A stretch of DNA of 64,000 bases from assembly GCA_022823225.1 (NCBI GenBank), contig JAJDXM010000078.1, forward strand, positions 1 through 64,000, in the 5' to 3' direction. The DNA comes from Gemmatimonadota bacterium. Lineage in GTDB: Bacteria; Gemmatimonadota; Gemmatimonadetes; Longimicrobiales; Gaopeijiaceae. The notes under the pieces are model-generated. The model worked only from the letters and a program-made list of their open reading frames with translations. It made no database searches and was not told the origin of the DNA. This document shows, piece by piece, positions 1 through 9,100 of the stretch. Made by a program: the position numbers and the translations under genes. Position 1 is the stretch's first letter. Every line of letters starts with the position of its first letter.

Positions 1-240
1 TCTCCGCGTAGCACCGAGGGCGGCGAGGCGCCGGGCTGGCAAGGCGCGACGACGGGCGCATAGCGGCGCTATTCGCCCGAGGAGCAACGCAGAGCAGGGC
101 CTCAGGAACGTGCATAGTGAAGTAAACATGACAAAGTGTAAGGTGATCTTGACATCGCGAGTGCGAGAGCACTGCGGTTCAGCCCGGATGCATCGCTGCC
201 CGAATGCAGCGGGGACTTATTCCACGGACTGCTAGCCGCG
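1..240. other. Intergenic segment with dispersed-repeat copy
   Basis: No gene is recognised in this stretch. Positions 11-35 carry a 25-base sequence found again, identically, at 24735-24759. A shorter related stretch (CCGCGTAGCnCCGAGGGC) occurs at 38742-38759. The short reading frames here have no start signal or recognisable composition, and no tRNA or promoter could be defended. Confidence 0.5.
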
Positions 241-780
241 CTAACCCGCTCGGGCCCCGTGCACGTGGGCCCGGAAGTCCTCGCGCCGGACCAGCAAGGC
301 CGCATTTACACCCCTGAGCTCGCTGCGCATCTCGCCCCGGAACTCCGCCAGTTCCTGACTCAAGGCGACCAGCCCCTTCTCGTTCGTTGCAATCCTGGCC
401 GAGAGCATCGCGATCTCACCGCCGAGATCGGTGCGCACACTTGCAAACTCGCTCCGCATCTCGTCGCGGAGGCCAGCGATCTCACCGCCGAGATCGGTGC
501 GCACACTTGCAATCTCGCTCCGCATCTCGTCGCGTAGGCCAGCGATCTCGCCGCCGAGATCGGTGCGTACACTCGCAATCTCGCTCCGCATCTCGTCGCG
601 TAGGCCAGCGATCTCGCCGCGCATTTCGTCGCGGAGGCCCGTGATCTCCCTGCGCATTTCGTCGCGGAGGCCCGTGATCTCCCTGCGCACGCTGGTGTGC
701 ATTCGCCACATCAGCCCGAGCATGGCTCCCCATGCTGCGAGCGTCGTGCCCAGTGTGGCAAGCAATTCCCAGGAATCCAT
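241..780 (-). CDS. Membrane-anchored coiled-coil protein
   Basis: 179 residues when started at the ATG at 780, which has GGAGG about 7 bases upstream. The longer open frame to 1065 lacks such support. An N-terminal hydrophobic segment (about residues 6-26, LATLGTTLAAWGAMLGLMW) should anchor it in the membrane. The rest is highly charged heptad-like sequence with repeated EIAGLRDEMR and EIASVRTDLGG units, predicted to form a long coiled coil. The repeats are near-identical at DNA level (see the repeat entry). It resembles the many small bacterial membrane coiled-coil proteins of unknown role. It faces glyQS divergently. No function is proposed. Confidence 0.7.
   Translation of the reverse strand: MDSWELLATLGTTLAAWGAMLGLMWRMHTSVRREITGLRDEMRREITGLRDEMRGEIAGLRDEMRSEIASVRTDLGGEIAGLRDEMRSEIASVRTDLGGEIAGLRDEMRSEFASVRTDLGGEIAMLSARIATNEKGLVALSQELAEFRGEMRSELRGVNAALLVRREDFRAHVHGARAG
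410..607 (-). repeat. Three tandem 66-bp coding repeats
   Basis: Units at 410-475, 476-541 and 542-607 are nearly identical and each encodes 22 residues of coiled coil (EIASVRTDLGG plus EIAGLRDEMRS). Degenerate half-units continue to about 690. The unit length keeps the reading frame and six helical turns, so copy number could change without breaking the protein. Confidence 0.85.
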
Positions 781-1027
781 CGCATCCTCCGCACCCGCGG
801 CCACCCGTGGCCGCCCAACAGAACCTATTGCAGTTCGCCGCCTCCTGCCAGACACGTTGCAAGAGGCCTCCGGGCGGGAAAATGGCAGGATCGGCCACGT
901 TCTGCCCGGGGGGTGGCGACTCACTGCGTCTTCGGTAACTTTCGGGCGCGAATCGGCCAGAGGTGCGGGCGGCTCGAACACGCCCGGATCGGCCACCACC
1001 CACCACTCGACAACCGGGGACACCACC

Positions 1028-2350
1028 GTGGCGGACCTCATGGAGAAGATCGTGTCGCTGGCCAAGCGGCGGGGCTTCGTCTTTCAGTCGTCGGAGATCT
1101 ACGGCGGGGCCGCCTCGGTCTGGGATTACGGTCCCCTCGGCGTGGAACTGCGCAAGAACGTGGCGGATGCCTGGTGGTCGGCCATGGTGCACGCCCGCGA
1201 CGACATCGAGGGGCTGGACGCGGGAATCCTCATGCACCCCCGCGTCTGGGAGGCGTCCGGCCACGTCTCCGGCTTCACCGACCCGCTCCTGGAGTGCAAG
1301 ACCTGCAAGAAGCGGTGGCGCGCGGACCACCTGGAAGAGGCCGGTTGTCCGCGCAAGCCGTCCGTCGCGCCCGGCGGGCACGTCGATTGCGAACTGGGCG
1401 AGCCCCGCCTCTTCAACCTCATGTTCAAGACCTTCATGGGTCCGGTGGAGGAGGACGCGTCGGTGGTCTACCTGCGGCCCGAGACGGCGCAGGGGTCCTA
1501 CGTCAACTTCCTGAACGTGCAGCAGACGTCGCGCCAGCGCGTCCCTTTCGGGATCGCCCAGCTGGGCAAAGCGTTCCGCAACGAAATCACACCGGGGAAT
1601 TTCATCTTCCGCACCCGCGAGTTCGAGCAGGCCGAGATGCAGTTCTTCGTCAAGCCCGGAAGCGACGATGAATGGTTCGACTACTGGCTCGACCAGCGGC
1701 TGGCCTGGCACCACGAGATCGGCATCCGGCCGGAGAAGCTGCGGCAGCACGCCCACGGCCCGAACGAACTCGCCCACTACGCCAAGACCGCAGTCGACAT
1801 CGAATACGAGTTCCCCTTCGGCTGGCAGGAGCTGGAGGGCGTCCACAATCGCACCGACTTCGATCTGGGACGGCACCAGGAGTACTCGGGCAAGCGTCTC
1901 ATCTACATCGATCCGGGCTCGGGCGAACGCTTCCTGCCCTATGTGGTCGAGACCGCCATGGGGGTCGGCCGCTCGGCGCTGGTGGCGCTGGTCGACGCCT
2001 ACCGCGAGGAGGAGGTGGCCGGGCAGAAGCGTGTCGTGCTGGGACTGCACCCCGCGCTCGCCCCGATCAAGGCCGCCGTCTTCCCGCTCATGAAGAAGTT
2101 CGGCCAGCCCGAGATCGCCACCGAGCTGCTGGCAGCGCTCCGCCGCGCGCGCATCCCCGCCGCCTACGACCAGGCCGGCTCGATCGGCCGCCGCTACCGG
2201 CGCCAGGACGAGGCCGGGACACCGTGGTGCGTCACCGTCGATGGCGATACCGCGGAAGACCGGAGCGTCACCATCCGCGACCGTGACACGTTGCAGCAGG
2301 AGCGGGTGGGGCTCGACCACGTGGCAGGGTGGATTCAGGACCGGTTGTAG
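1028..2350 (+). CDS. glyQS: Glycyl-tRNA synthetase, single-chain (alpha2) type
   Basis: Class II aminoacyl-tRNA synthetase charging tRNA-Gly, 440 residues, close to the Thermus/eukaryote-type enzyme. The N-terminus reads DLMEKIVSLAKRRGF then SSEIYGG. Motif 2 lies near residues 181-204 (FRNEITPGNFIFRTREFEQ) and motif 3 near 306-327 (GVGRSALVALVDAYREE). The C-terminal anticodon-binding domain begins around LHPALAPIKAAVFPL and ends with TVRDRDT-like RDRDTLQQERV. A CKTC pair with later cysteines near residues 92-120 marks a shortened insertion. The GTG at 1028 is preferred because GGGGA sits 7 bases upstream; an in-frame ATG at 1040 is possible. The open frame extending back to 431 is the shadow of the divergent coiled-coil gene. 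Confidence 0.95.
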   Translation: MADLMEKIVSLAKRRGFVFQSSEIYGGAASVWDYGPLGVELRKNVADAWWSAMVHARDDIEGLDAGILMHPRVWEASGHVSGFTDPLLECKTCKKRWRADHLEEAGCPRKPSVAPGGHVDCELGEPRLFNLMFKTFMGPVEEDASVVYLRPETAQGSYVNFLNVQQTSRQRVPFGIAQLGKAFRNEITPGNFIFRTREFEQAEMQFFVKPGSDDEWFDYWLDQRLAWHHEIGIRPEKLRQHAHGPNELAHYAKTAVDIEYEFPFGWQELEGVHNRTDFDLGRHQEYSGKRLIYIDPGSGERFLPYVVETAMGVGRSALVALVDAYREEEVAGQKRVVLGLHPALAPIKAAVFPLMKKFGQPEIATELLAALRRARIPAAYDQAGSIGRRYRRQDEAGTPWCVTVDGDTAEDRSVTIRDRDTLQQERVGLDHVAGWIQDRL

Positions 2351-2461
2351 GGAGTCCGGCCGGCCGGGTTCGCGAGGACAGTCGAAAACCCGTGCGCCCG
2401 GACCCGCGACGCGGTAGTATTGTCGGCACTTCCACGCACCCCAACCCAGGAGCCACGCACC

Positions 2462-3949
2462 TTGTCCACCCGATCCGAGGTCTTCACTTCACGCTGGGGA
2501 ATGCTCCTGGCCATGCTCGGCATGGCGATCGGCACCGGGAACATCTGGCGGTTCCCGCGCATCGCGGCCTCGAACGGCGGAGGCACGTTCCTTGTGGCGT
2601 GGGTGGTTTTCCTGCTCCTCTGGTCGGTCCCGCTGCTGATTCTCGAGTTCGGAATGGGGAAGGCGACGCGGCGCGGCACGATCGGGTCGTTCGTCAAGAC
2701 GATCGGGCCGAAGTTCGCCTGGATGGGTGCCTGGGTGGCCTGGGTCGCAACCGCGATCCTGTTCTACTACACGGTGGTGATGGGGTGGACGATCCGCTTC
2801 TTCGTCGCGACGGTCTCGGGCGAGATCCCGACCGCCGTCCCGGGCGAGTTCTGGGGAGCCTTCAACTCCACGCCCCAGGCGGTTCTCTTCCACGCGATCG
2901 CCGTCGGGCTTGGCATCTTCGTCGTCTCGAAGGGCGTTCGCGGCATCGAAACCGCCGCCCGCTTCCTGATCCCGTCGCTCATCATCCTGGTGCTCGTGCT
3001 GGCCGTCAAGGCCGTCACAATGCCGGGTGCGTCGGAGGGTCTGGCATTCCTCTTCACTCCGAACTTCAGCGAACTCGGCAACGTCAGGATCTGGCTCGAG
3101 GCGCTGACCCAGAACGCGTGGGACACCGGCGCCGGGTGGGGACTGGTCCTCTCGTACGCCGTCTACATGAGGGCCCGCGAGGACACCGCGCTCAACGCCT
3201 TCGTGATCGGCTTCGGCAACAACTCGATGTCGCTCCTGGCGGGCATCATGGTGATGTGCACGATCTTCTCCGTCATGCCCGATGCGGCCGGCGAGATCGT
3301 GGGCGCGGGCAACGAAGGGCTCACCTTCATCTGGGTCCCGCAGCTCTTCGCACAGATCCCCGGCGGGCAGTTCTTCATGGCCCTCTTCTTCCTCGCCCTG
3401 GTGTTCGCCGCGTGGTCGAGCCTGGTGGCCATGATCGAACTCGCCGCCCGGATCCTGATCGACCTCGGCCTCACCCGGGGCAAGGCCATCGCGATCGTCG
3501 GGGGCGCGGGTTTCCTGCTCGGCGTGCCCTCGGCGCTGAGGATCGGCATCTTCCAGAACCAGGACTGGGTGTGGGGCGTCGGGCTGATGCTGTCGGGCTT
3601 CTTCTTCGCCTTTGCCGTGCTCAGGTACGGTGTGACGAAGTGGCGCGAGACCTTCATCAACACCCCGGATTCCGACGTGAGGATCGGGCGCTGGTGGGAC
3701 TGGGCCATCCGGCTCGTGGTGGTCGAGGCCATCGTGCTGATGGGGTGGTGGCTCTGGCAGTCGCGCGGTGACTCCGCGGCCGAGACCTGGGCGCTCCTGT
3801 CGCCGTACAACGTCGGCACGGTGCTGTACCAGTTCGCCTTCGTGATGCTGGTCCTGCTCTTCGCGAACCGCTGGCTTGCGAAGAAGGTCACCGCGGTGGA
3901 GCGCGGCGGCGGCGGCGCGGAAGCGGCGGCAACCCCCGGAAGCGGGTAG
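2462..3949 (+). CDS. Sodium-dependent transporter, NSS (SLC6/LeuT) family
   Basis: About 495 residues with roughly 12 hydrophobic segments, the usual size for bacterial neurotransmitter:sodium symporters. TM1 has the hallmark MAIGTGNIWRFPR, the unwound substrate- and sodium-binding segment (GxGNxWRFP). Later segments are typical of the family, including the GFGNNSMSLLAGIMV stretch. These proteins import amino acids with sodium. The TTG at 2462 is chosen because AGGAG lies 9 bases upstream; another TTG at 2420 would add 14 residues. Substrate cannot be read from sequence. An NSS small-subunit-like peptide lies 15 kb away (18558), not adjacent, which is unusual. Confidence 0.9.
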   Translation: MSTRSEVFTSRWGMLLAMLGMAIGTGNIWRFPRIAASNGGGTFLVAWVVFLLLWSVPLLILEFGMGKATRRGTIGSFVKTIGPKFAWMGAWVAWVATAILFYYTVVMGWTIRFFVATVSGEIPTAVPGEFWGAFNSTPQAVLFHAIAVGLGIFVVSKGVRGIETAARFLIPSLIILVLVLAVKAVTMPGASEGLAFLFTPNFSELGNVRIWLEALTQNAWDTGAGWGLVLSYAVYMRAREDTALNAFVIGFGNNSMSLLAGIMVMCTIFSVMPDAAGEIVGAGNEGLTFIWVPQLFAQIPGGQFFMALFFLALVFAAWSSLVAMIELAARILIDLGLTRGKAIAIVGGAGFLLGVPSALRIGIFQNQDWVWGVGLMLSGFFFAFAVLRYGVTKWRETFINTPDSDVRIGRWWDWAIRLVVVEAIVLMGWWLWQSRGDSAAETWALLSPYNVGTVLYQFAFVMLVLLFANRWLAKKVTAVERGGGGAEAAATPGSG

Positions 3950-3990
3950 CAACCCGCAATCGGGTTGCAAGGTCCGACAAGCCCAGCCGC

Positions 3991-4794
3991 GTGGCCCCCC
4001 GCGACGACCGCCCCCGGCTCTCGCCCTACGAGATGCTCTTCCCGGAGGCGTCGTTCCCGGACGACCGCTTCCCCGCGATCGACGAGGAGGCGCGCGAACG
4101 CGGCGTCGACACCGGCAACCCCGCCGCCTTCGTCATGCTCGGATCGGTGCAGGGGATCCTGGCCGACCTTCGCGCCGACGATGCCGCTGCCGAGACGGCT
4201 CATGACCATGGCGGCGTCCTCTACTTCGCGTACCGGATGTGGCGCGCCGGCCCCTCGGTCGCCTCGGTGCATGCCGGCACCCTGCGCGAGCTGCTGGCGG
4301 CCCGTCCTGCCCGGCCGCCGCAGTCGGATGACTGGACCGCGGCGCTGTCCGAACAGGCGGGGTACATCCGGTTGCCCCGGCATCTGCTGTGGTTGGAGGA
4401 GGGCGAAGCGGGCGAGCCCGGCGACCGGAACGCGCCCGACCCGCCAGCCTCCCACGCCGCCGAGCCTGCGGGATACGAGGGCACGCCGGGCGCTACGAAC
4501 CCGCCGCCCGAGTCCGTGGACGGCCTCTTCTGGGCAGCCGACGGCGCCGGCGCGATCAACCTCGCACTGGTGACGGGGGTGCGCCCGGACCGCCCTGGAT
4601 ACGGCATCGTCCCCGTGCCTCCGCAGCCGCTCTCCGCGCTGCCGGAGTGGGCCGCCGGCCCCGCCCGGGAAGGCGGCGGCGACTTTACGACCTCGCTTCC
4701 CGGTGCGGAACTGGACGGCCTGTTCGGGATTCGGACTCCGGCCGAGGTCTTCAAGCTGGCGGCTGTCCTTCTCAGGCACCTCGCGCTCCCATGA
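3991..4794 (+). CDS. Conserved-looking protein of unknown function, coupled to nth
   Basis: 267 residues from a GTG start. There is no signal peptide or membrane segment and no motif I recognise. It is acidic and proline-rich in the middle (about residues 135-175). The N-terminal half is better ordered, with SVQGILADLRA and GGVLYFAYRMWRAGPSVASV. The C-terminal part reads like a folded domain (GLFWAADGAGAINLALVTGVRPDRPGYG and so on). Its stop overlaps the nth ATG (ATGA at 4791-4794), so the two are probably co-translated and this could be a DNA-repair accessory. That link is only context. Confidence 0.6.
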   Translation: MAPRDDRPRLSPYEMLFPEASFPDDRFPAIDEEARERGVDTGNPAAFVMLGSVQGILADLRADDAAAETAHDHGGVLYFAYRMWRAGPSVASVHAGTLRELLAARPARPPQSDDWTAALSEQAGYIRLPRHLLWLEEGEAGEPGDRNAPDPPASHAAEPAGYEGTPGATNPPPESVDGLFWAADGAGAINLALVTGVRPDRPGYGIVPVPPQPLSALPEWAAGPAREGGGDFTTSLPGAELDGLFGIRTPAEVFKLAAVLLRHLALP

Positions 4795-5444
4795 CCCCAC
4801 GCGAATCGAAGCGGGCGCGCACCGAGCGTGCCGCCGCCATCTACGAGATCCTCCTCGCCGAGTACCCGGACGCGAAGTGCGCGCTGGAGCACGTGTCGCC
4901 CTACGAGCTGGCGGTCGCGACCATCCTCTCGGCCCAGTGCACCGACGCCCGCGTGAACATGGTCACGCCCGAACTCTTCCGCCGCTACCCCGACCCCGAG
5001 TCACTCGCGGCGGCCGCCCCTGCCGAGCTGGAGGACGTCATCCGCTCGACCGGGTTCTTCCGCAACAAGACGAAGAATCTGATTGGGATGGCTACCGCCC
5101 TGCTGGAGGAGCACGGGGGCGATCTCCCCCGCAACATGAAGGAGCTCTCGGCGCTGCCGGGAATCGGCCGCAAGACCGCCAACGTGATCCTCGGCAACGC
5201 CTTCGGGATCGACGAGGGCGTGGTCGTCGACACGCACGTGAAGCGGCTCGCCGGGCGGATGCGCTTCACCACGCAGGCCACGCCGGAGAGGATCGAGAAC
5301 GACCTGATGTCACTTTTTCCGCAGCGGGTCTGGACGATGCTCGCCCATCTGCTCATCTACCACGGCCGGCAGGTCTGCGTCGCGCGCAAGCCGCGCTGCA
5401 ACCAGTGCGCGATCTCGCACCTGTGCCCGTCGAGCGCCGTGTAG
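4791..5444 (+). CDS. nth: Endonuclease III (base-excision repair glycosylase)
   Basis: DNA glycosylase/AP lyase removing oxidised pyrimidines, 217 residues, near the E. coli length (211). The helix-hairpin-helix LPGIGRKTANVILG contains the catalytic lysine. The catalytic aspartate is in VVVDTHVKRL. The C-terminus carries the 4Fe-4S ligand pattern C-x6-C-x2-C-x5-C (CVARKPRCNQCAISHLC). The start is the ATG at 4791 overlapping the previous stop (ATGA). Frame and family both exclude the much longer upstream extension. Confidence 0.96.
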   Translation: MTPRESKRARTERAAAIYEILLAEYPDAKCALEHVSPYELAVATILSAQCTDARVNMVTPELFRRYPDPESLAAAAPAELEDVIRSTGFFRNKTKNLIGMATALLEEHGGDLPRNMKELSALPGIGRKTANVILGNAFGIDEGVVVDTHVKRLAGRMRFTTQATPERIENDLMSLFPQRVWTMLAHLLIYHGRQVCVARKPRCNQCAISHLCPSSAV

Positions 5445-5486
5445 ATGTAAAGTCTACATTACATTATGACAATCACACATTACATT
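5440..5486 (+). promoter_or_regulatory. AT-rich repeat cluster upstream of HD-domain gene
   Basis: An inverted repeat TGTAGA (5440-5445) / TCTACA (5453-5458) overlaps the nth stop. It is followed by two exact copies of ACATTACATT at 5456-5465 and 5477-5486, 21 bases apart (two helical turns). The same ACATTACAT core occurs in the palindrome before the propeller gene at 14308. Such spaced direct repeats in a GC-rich genome look like an operator. The link to the BlaI-type repressor at 17389 is inference. Confidence 0.45.
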
Positions 5487-5547
5487 CTCTCTGATCAGGC
5501 GCTGACCCCGCGAACCCCCGGCGCCATCGTCACCGAAAGGACCTGAA

Positions 5548-6153
5548 ATGCCTGCGCCCACCCGATCCGACGCCGTAGCCCTTCTGGAGGAGTGGGTCGA
5601 GAGCGAGGCCCTCAGGAGGCACATGTACGCCGTCGAGGCCGCCGTCCGGCACTACGCCCGCATGATGGGCGAGGACGAGGAGCTGTGGGGACTCGCCGGC
5701 CTTCTGCACGACCTGGATTGGGAGCGCCACCCGGACGAGCACCCGCAGATCGGCGTCGCCCGCCTCCGCGAACTCGGCTACCCGGACGAGGTCGTCCACG
5801 CCGTCGAAGCCCACGGCTACCCGGACCGCAGCGACGTGGTCCCCGATACGCCCCTCGACCGCGTCCTCTACGCCTGCGACGAACTGAGCGGCCTCATCTA
5901 CGCCTGCTGCCTGGTGCGCCCCAACGGGATCGACGACCTGAAGCCGAAATCGGTCGTCAAGAAGATGAAGGACAAGGCGTTCGCGGCCGGTGTCCACCGC
6001 GACGCCGTGCACCGCGGCATCGAGCTGATCGGGCTGCCGCGCGCCGAGCACATCCAGAACGTGATCGACGGGCTGCGCACCGTGGCGGACGTGCTGGAGG
6101 TGCGGGCGGAGGACCAGGCCGCGCGGCGGGCCCGGAGGGCGGCGGCGGGATAG
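5548..6153 (+). CDS. HD-domain phosphohydrolase-like protein
   Basis: 201 residues. The first half is an HD domain: H near residue 25 (RRHMYAVEAAVRHYARMMG), the HD pair in LLHDLDWERHPDEHP, and later HAVEAHGYPDRSD. This is the layout of small HDIG hydrolases, which bind metal and cleave phosphate esters or nucleotides; the substrate is unknown. An AAAGGA element precedes the ATG by 8 bases. It follows nth by 103 bases that contain repeats suggesting separate regulation. The tail is arginine/alanine-rich. Confidence 0.8.
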   Translation: MPAPTRSDAVALLEEWVESEALRRHMYAVEAAVRHYARMMGEDEELWGLAGLLHDLDWERHPDEHPQIGVARLRELGYPDEVVHAVEAHGYPDRSDVVPDTPLDRVLYACDELSGLIYACCLVRPNGIDDLKPKSVVKKMKDKAFAAGVHRDAVHRGIELIGLPRAEHIQNVIDGLRTVADVLEVRAEDQAARRARRAAAG

Positions 6154-6168
6154 GCCCGGCCAGCGCGA

Positions 6169-9100
6169 CTACCTCGCCGCCCTCAAACGCACCCCGAACT
6201 GCGCCCGCCACTGCGACGTGGGCACCTCCGGAGCGTGCGGCAGCGCCGCGCGGACCCTCCCCGTCTCGCGGTCCCTCCGGGCAGCACCGACGTAGTGGGC
6301 GATCAACGGGTTCCCGGGTTCGGGGGGCAGAGTGAGCGGGATCGCCGTTCGCCGCACCTCGAAGACCTGGACCACCGGATTCACCGCGTAGACGATCCCC
6401 TGCGAGGAGTCCAGCAGGTTGAGGACATTCAGCAGATCCAGCGTCAGCTCCGCAGACATTCCACGGACCTTTACGGTTTGGGCAACCCGAAGGTCCACCT
6501 GATTCGACCATGGGGTTGAGCAGGTGTTGCGCGCGAGGATCCGGTTCTTCTGCTCCTGGAGGCAGTCCTCGAGCTCGTAGAGCGTGCTCCACATTGCCAG
6601 GGTGCCGAAGCCGGCGAAAGGAAACCGGCCGGGCACGTCGGGCACGTAGAGCAGGTCGTTCGAGAGGCTCGACGCCCGTGGACCGGGGAATCCGTCCCCG
6701 TTCACGTCGCCCCTGTACACATACGAGTAGGGCACCCCCGACTGGCCCACGTAGAGCACGCTGATCTCGGTTCCGCCAAGGTGGGGAAGGATCCTGGCGT
6801 GCGCGCTGGCGACGACCTTGTGCGGACGGTCGAAGCGGGAGCGCTGACGCACCGGAGTGTTGGGATGCAGGTTGATGGGCGTTGAAGCGTAGTTCGACGT
6901 AACGTCGATCGACGTGAGATTCTGGAGGTCCGCCGAACGGGTCAGCGAGTAGCCGGCCCTCAGTCCCAGCGTCTCGCCGAAGTCCTTGCGCACTTCGAAG
7001 GTGGCGGCGTAGGTGAAGTTCTCGCCGCGGTTTGTGACGCGCAGCACCGGCCCGAACTGCTCGTAGCGCCTCCCCCCTTCCCACAATTCCTCCGTGCCGA
7101 GTCCCCTCCTGGACCCCGGTGTAGCTGTGCCGAAGACCTGGCGGACGTTGAAGCCGAAGCCGTCCGTGAAGCCCTCGAGCGGCCCGCCCGCGGCGGGTTC
7201 CCCCAGGACGTTGTCGTTTTCGATGAAGATCTGGTTGAGCGCGAAGTTGTACAGCAGGCTGCCGGACAGGACCATCCCTCCCGGGAGCCGCTGATCGAGG
7301 GCCACCATGGTGCGCAGGTCCTGCGGAAAGGTGAACAGAGGGTCAAAGTAGGTGATGACCGGGGTATGGTCGTCGGGGCTCGGGTCGCTGGCGCACTCGG
7401 TGGGGGCGGGAGTCCCGGGGTCGAAGCCCGGCGCGCGATCCCCCCTGCATACCAGGGTCTGCACGGCCGTCCCGTTGTTCTGGAAGGCGTTCGCGAGCCA
7501 GGCGAAGGTCGGGCGCCCCGTGAAGACGCCTGCGCCGGCGCGGAGCTGGGTGCCCTCGAACGGGCGCCAGTTGAATCCGCCACGCAAAGAGGCGGCGATG
7601 ACTTGCCCGGGGAGCGTCGAGGTGTCGATCCCCATGACCGAATGCAGTGCCTCGTTGCGCTCGGGGCGCCCGACGAAGAGCGGCAGGTCCAGACGCAGGC
7701 CGCCGCGCAGTGTGAACCGCTCGCTGCCGGCCCATTCGTTCTGCCCGTAGACCGAGAGCTCGGCCACCCCGAAACGGGGGTTCGTCCCGTCCTCGGTCAG
7801 CGGGAGCGTGATTTCGTAGCGGTCCGGCCGGTTCTGCTCGAAGTCCTCCATACTCTCGAACTGGTAGCTGCCGATTCCGCCGGGAACGTACCTGCGGTCG
7901 AATCCGAACCACGTGCCGGATGTCCCCATGAGAAGCGAGTGGCGTCCCGCGTCATAGCTCAGGTTGTTCGACATCTGGACAACGAGCTGCTCGAGTCCGT
8001 TGTCCTGGGCGAAGTAGCCGGCGCCCGACCTCACGTCCCTTCTGACCCGGAAGTCGTCGACCTTGCCGTCGAGCCTGACCTCGACCTGGGGTGTGGTGGA
8101 CCTCGCCGTCTCCGAGTCGTCGAGGTGCTGAGCATTGAACGCGAACTCGTTCGACAGCCGTCCGGAAAGCGTCGAGAAGAGCTGGAAGACGGCCGAGTGG
8201 CTGCGCGAGCGGACCCTGCTGCCGCTCGACGAGAACTCGTAGAGATCGCCGGGGAGCCGGTTCGGATCCGGATCGTCGTCCGCCGACGCGAAGCTGTACC
8301 GCAGCATTGCGTCGTGTCGCTCGCCCATCTCCCAGTCGAAGCGCGCGAACAGATTGAAGATCGTGTTCTCCAGCGTCAGCGAAGAAGCCGTGCCCGGGCT
8401 CGTCCCGTAGCCCTCGAGCAGCGAGGTCAGGCGCGCGACGGAATCCGGAACCAGCGACAGCCGGAACGGGTCGGACTCGCCGACGTGGAAGCCGTTCGGG
8501 GGCTCCTGGATCCGCTCCCACTCGCCGGCGACGAAGAAGTGGGCGCGGTCGCGGCGGATCGGTCCGCCGACCGTGAAGCCGCCGTGGACGGTGGAGAGTT
8601 CGGGCACCGTCGCGACATCGTCAACCACCAGCTCGCCGACAAACGCCGCGTTCCGGTAGAATCCGAACGCGGAGGTCTCGAACTCGTTGGTGCCCGACCT
8701 GGTCACCGCGTTCATCGCGCCGCCTGTGAACCCTGACTGCCGGACGTCGAAGGGGGCGACGAGCACCTGGAACTGCTCGACGGCGTCGAGGGGGATGGCC
8801 CGCCCGCCCGCGCGGCCCCCCGCGACGTTCTGAGTCGAAAGTCCGAAGACGTCCTGGTTGAGCGCGCCGTCGACGTTGAGGGTGTTGAAGCGGAAGTTGG
8901 TGCCTGCGACCGAGACTCCCTCCTCCGACACGCGCGAGAGCGGGGAGAGCGCGGCGAAGTCGACGAAGTTGCGCGACAGCGTGGGCAGTTCCTCGATGAT
9001 CTCGGCGGTGACGAGGGTGGAGATCCCGATCCGGCCCGGATCGAACTCGATGTCCCGCCGGGCCTCGACTTCGATGCCCTCGATCTGGACAGCCTCCGGG

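Noticed and set aside
1-240. tRNA gene near 150-240
   Set aside because: A GGTTC-like string and short inverted repeats are present, but no cloverleaf with acceptor and anticodon stems could be built.
410-690. CRISPR-like repetition
   Set aside because: Repeats are contiguous with no spacers and encode in-frame coiled coil.
482-2320. 612-residue minus-strand open frame opposite glyQS
   Set aside because: Mirror frame of a clear aminoacyl-tRNA synthetase; composition and lack of a start signal show it is a GC-rich shadow.
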